Below are positions 61,355-64,000 of a DNA stretch of 64,000 nt, piece after piece. The notes beneath the pieces were generated by a model. That model was not told where the DNA came from and did not search any database. It saw only the letters and a program-made list of their open reading frames with translations. The position numbers were made by a program, and so were the translations under genes. Positions within the stretch are counted from its first letter, which is position 1; every line of letters starts with the position of its first letter. The stretch covers positions 205,561-269,560 of the forward strand of contig ONJF01000002.1 of NCBI GenBank assembly GCA_900318085.1, read 5' to 3'. This DNA is from an uncultured Bacteroidales bacterium. GTDB lineage: Bacteria; Bacteroidota; Bacteroidia; Bacteroidales; F082.

Positions 61355-61966
61355 ATGCAAGACAAACTGCAAGAATTGACCGACAGACTCTATAATGAGG
61401 GTTTGTCGAAAGGTAAACACGACGGCGAAGAGCTCGTGCAGAAGGCACAGGCAGAGGCAGATCGTATCATCGCCTATGCCAAAGCTGAAGCGGAACGTAT
61501 CGTTGCCCAGGCCAACAAAGAAGCCGAAGAGCTGAAGACTAAAGTGGCCGCCGATGTGAAGATGGCAGCTACACAAAGCATCGCCGTGACGAAACAGGAG
61601 ATTGAGAAGATGGTGGTGACCCACACCGCCTCCGAAGGTGTGAAGGCCAATATGGGCAATGCAGCCTTTGTGAAGGAATTGATCACTAGCGTGGTAAAGG
61701 CCTTTAATCCCGCGAATGCGTCGCCCGTTGATTTGAGTCTCATCCTGCCTGAAGCCTTGAAAGCCGAGGTGGAGCCTTTCGTGAAGAACGAAATCGCCAA
61801 CCAGTTCAAGGGCGAGGTGAAGGTGGATTATTCCAAGAAGATGAACGGCGGATTTAAGGTCGCACCCAAGGACGGCGGCTATGTGCTCCAGTTCACCGAT
61901 GACGAGTTCACCCAACTCATCGCTAACTACCTGCGTCCTGCCACCAAGAAAATCCTCTTCGGCTAA
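61355..61966 (+). CDS. V/A-type ATPase subunit E
   Basis: A 203-residue peripheral stalk subunit. A long N-terminal coiled-coil rich in Ala, Glu and Lys (LVQKAQAEADRIIAYAKAEAERIVAQA) is followed by a globular C-terminal domain (LSLILPEALKAEVEPFVKNEIANQFKGEV, then GYVLQFTDDEFTQLIANYLR). It is the first gene of the cluster. Its stop codon overlaps the next start by one base. Bacteroidota V-type complexes are usually thought to pump or synthesise with H+ or Na+; direction cannot be told here. Confidence 0.9.
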   Translation: MQDKLQELTDRLYNEGLSKGKHDGEELVQKAQAEADRIIAYAKAEAERIVAQANKEAEELKTKVAADVKMAATQSIAVTKQEIEKMVVTHTASEGVKANMGNAAFVKELITSVVKAFNPANASPVDLSLILPEALKAEVEPFVKNEIANQFKGEVKVDYSKKMNGGFKVAPKDGGYVLQFTDDEFTQLIANYLRPATKKILFG

Positions 61967-62559
61967 TGGATAATTATGTCTATATCGTGGCCGGCTTGCC
62001 GGAACTGACCTCGGGCTTCGAGAATACGGGCTTCGACTATGCCGCTGTCAAGGCGTCCATCATGGAGTTGCTCTCCGAGAAAGACCAACAGTTGGTTGAA
62101 CTTATGGAGGAAGGCTTCAATGAGGACAGTCTCGGCGTGGAGTTTTACGACAAGGCCGCCAAGAGCAAGAACCGTTTCATCCGCGAGTATTTCGACTTCG
62201 ACGGTCGCCTGCGCAATATGAAGGTGAACTATCTGGCCAAGCGCCTTGGCAAGAAAGGGGAGGACTACCAAGTGGAACTGCCCGAGGCCGATTTCGAGGA
62301 AGGCAAGCAGATAGAGGAAATCCTTGCCGATGCCGACTTCGTGGAGCGTGAGCAGAAGATGGACGAGCTGAAGTGGGAGAAGGCCAGTGACATTGCCCGC
62401 ATGGACTACTTCAACATGAATGCCATCCTTGCCTTCTTGGTCAAGGCCAAGACCGTGCAGCGCTGGGCCGAACTCGACGCCTCCAAGGGCCAGGAGATGT
62501 TCCATAAGCTCGTGCAGGAGATTCGTGGCACAAGTGCCAATTTGGATTTAAGTGTGTAA
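61966..62559 (+). CDS. DUF2764 protein of V-type ATPase cluster
   Basis: A 197-residue helical protein of the DUF2764 type found between subunits E and A in Bacteroidota V-ATPase clusters. The segments YIVAGLPELTSGFEN, SKNRFIREYFDFDGRLRNMKVNYLAKRLGK and ILAFLVKAKTVQRWAELD suggest a C/d-like subunit that links the rotor to the membrane ring, though this has not been demonstrated to my knowledge. The gap to the A subunit is 19 bases. Confidence 0.85.
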   Translation: MDNYVYIVAGLPELTSGFENTGFDYAAVKASIMELLSEKDQQLVELMEEGFNEDSLGVEFYDKAAKSKNRFIREYFDFDGRLRNMKVNYLAKRLGKKGEDYQVELPEADFEEGKQIEEILADADFVEREQKMDELKWEKASDIARMDYFNMNAILAFLVKAKTVQRWAELDASKGQEMFHKLVQEIRGTSANLDLSV

Positions 62560-62578
62560 ATAATAGAAACAACAACAT

Positions 62579-64000
62579 ATGAAAACAACAGGAAAAGTTA
62601 CAGGAATCATTGCAAACCTCGTCACTGTGGAGGTGGACGGCCCTGTGGCACAGAATGAAATCTGCTTCATCGACCTCGACGGCGTCGAGCTGATGGCAGA
62701 GGTCATCAAGGTGAACGGGAACAAGGCGTCCGTGCAGGTGTTTGAGAGCACCCGCGGTCTGCAGATTGGCGACAAGGTGGAATTCCAAGGCTACATGCTT
62801 GAGGTGACCTTGGGACCTGGTTTGCTTTCGAGCAACTTCGACGGCCTGCAGAACAACCTTGCCACCATGGAAGGTGTGTTTCTGAAACGTGGTGAATACA
62901 CCAAGGCCCTCGACGAAGAGAAACTTTGGGACTTCACGCCCATTGCCAAACCTGGCGATCAAGTGGTTGCCGCCGACTGGCTGGGCGAAGTCAAGGAAGG
63001 CTGGCTGCCCCACAAAATCATGGTGCCGTTCAACTTCAAAGGGACGTACACTGTGAAGAGTGTTGCGGCTGCTGGACAATACAAGATCACTGACACCGTC
63101 GCCACGCTGACCAACGCGGAAGGCGAGGAGGTGAAGGTGACGATGATGCAGAAATGGCCCGTCAAGGTGGCCGTGGGCGGCTATGTGGAGAAACCGCGTC
63201 CCTTCAAGGTGATGGAGACGGGTGTGCGTTGTATCGACACGCTCAATCCCATTGCCGAAGGTGGCACGGGCTTCATCCCCGGACCTTTCGGCTGCGGCAA
63301 GACCGTGTTGCAACACGCCCTCGCCGAGCAAGCCGACGCCGACATCATCATCATGGCGGCCTGCGGTGAGCGTGCCAACGAGGTCGTGGAGATCTTCACA
63401 GAGTTCCCTGAACTGAAGGACAAGCACACGGGTCGCTCGCTGATGGAACGTACCATCATCGTCTGCAATACCTCCAACATGCCGGTGGCTGCTCGTGAGG
63501 CTTCGGTCTACACGGCCATGACTCTCGGCGAATACTACCGCGCCATGGGTATGAAGGTGTTGCTGCTGGCCGACTCCACCTCGCGTTGGGCACAGGCCTT
63601 GCGTGAGATGAGTAACCGTTTGGAGGAACTGCCTGGTCAGGACGGCTTCCCCGTCGACCTCTCGGCCATCATCTCCAACTTCTACGCCCGCGCTGGTTAT
63701 GTAAAATTGAACAACGGCCAGTCGGGTTCCATCACCTTCATCGGAACAGTGTCGCCTGCCGGCGGTAACTTGAAAGAACCTGTTACCGAATCCACCAAGA
63801 AAGCCGCACGTTGCTTCTACGGCCTTTCGCAGAATCGCGCCGACAAGAAGCGTTATCCCGCCGTCGACCCCGTCGACTCCTATTCAAAATACCTCGAATA
63901 CCCCGAAATCATCGAGTATCTTGACAGCAAGATTGAGAAGGGGTGGGTCGACAAGGTGACGAAGACGAAATATATCATCCGCCGAGGCAAGGACGCCTAC
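62579..64000 (+). CDS. V/A-type ATPase catalytic subunit A, 3' truncated
   Basis: 474 codons are visible before the right edge cuts the gene (the family is ~585 residues). Walker A is GPFGCGKTVLQ (~238-248). The neighbouring MAACGERANEVVEIFTEFP, LLADSTSRWAQALREMS and GRAGYVKL-like signatures are present in the visible part. The N-terminal barrel is TTGKVTGIIANLVTVEVDGP. It starts at ATG 62579, 19 bases after the DUF2764 gene. It hydrolyses or makes ATP in the V1 head; the partner B subunit should lie just outside the window. Confidence 0.95.
   Translation, partial: MKTTGKVTGIIANLVTVEVDGPVAQNEICFIDLDGVELMAEVIKVNGNKASVQVFESTRGLQIGDKVEFQGYMLEVTLGPGLLSSNFDGLQNNLATMEGVFLKRGEYTKALDEEKLWDFTPIAKPGDQVVAADWLGEVKEGWLPHKIMVPFNFKGTYTVKSVAAAGQYKITDTVATLTNAEGEEVKVTMMQKWPVKVAVGGYVEKPRPFKVMETGVRCIDTLNPIAEGGTGFIPGPFGCGKTVLQHALAEQADADIIIMAACGERANEVVEIFTEFPELKDKHTGRSLMERTIIVCNTSNMPVAAREASVYTAMTLGEYYRAMGMKVLLLADSTSRWAQALREMSNRLEELPGQDGFPVDLSAIISNFYARAGYVKLNNGQSGSITFIGTVSPAGGNLKEPVTESTKKAARCFYGLSQNRADKKRYPAVDPVDSYSKYLEYPEIIEYLDSKIEKGWVDKVTKTKYIIRRGKDAY

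Overview
The window is a contiguous stretch of a Bacteroidota chromosome, most likely order Bacteroidales. The evidence is the repeated Bacteroidota-type -7 promoter box (TAnnTTTG) ahead of many genes, several type IX secretion system (T9SS) parts and cargos, a gingipain/HagA-type adhesin domain (DUF2436), a bacterial serine palmitoyltransferase, and F-type plus V/A-type ATPase loci side by side. No genus can be named from the sequence alone.

Layout. 1-1.6 kb: 3' end of a T9SS cargo built of about 28-residue Trp repeats, then a small lipoprotein. 1.6-6.2 kb (minus strand): sensor histidine kinase, rpoN, asnS. 6.3-8.0 kb: a lone IS200-like/RAYT transposase, a complex inverted-repeat region, and a DAHP synthase-chorismate mutase fusion. 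8.2-9.0 kb: two divergent small lipoproteins. 9.3-18.8 kb: a three-gene unit of TonB-dependent receptor, 1,505-aa T9SS cargo and PorV/PorQ-family protein. 18.9-26.2 kb: greA, a HIT protein, a T9SS Plug-family protein, priA and a second TonB-dependent receptor. 26.4-34.3 kb (minus): a 2,636-aa adhesin-like T9SS cargo. 34.6-50.4 kb: housekeeping genes (purL, ybaK-like, GNAT, AI-2E permease, lytic transglycosylase, DUF4837 lipoprotein, CPBP protease, dusB, HAD hydrolase, a CAU tRNA, thiL, uvrC). 50.4-57.9 kb (minus): the F1Fo-ATPase operon atpD-C-(membrane protein)-B-E-F-H-A-G. 58.1-61.2 kb: a putative sphingolipid operon (GNAT-like acyltransferase, serine palmitoyltransferase, short-chain reductase). 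61.4 kb to the right edge: start of a V/A-type ATPase operon (E, DUF2764, A truncated).

Functional threads. The cell-surface genes fit together: T9SS moves cargos with C-terminal sorting domains across the outer membrane, PorV-type and Plug proteins partner the SprA translocon, and TonB-dependent receptors import large substrates. One receptor, one very large cargo and one PorV paralogue are co-transcribed, which suggests a dedicated surface machine.

The most unusual non-coding feature is the density of palindromic REP-like elements. At least ten intergenic elements from about eight sequence families are present, often abutting stop codons and occupying three gaps inside the F-ATPase operon, in a window that also carries a single-domain HUH transposase of the type associated with REP elements. 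Two leader regions (greA and the giant adhesin) contain a promoter followed closely by a terminator-like hairpin, suggesting attenuation or small-RNA output. Long reverse-strand open frames over the adhesin, purL and receptor genes were judged to be shadows. No CRISPR array, rRNA, prophage or toxin-antitoxin locus was seen.
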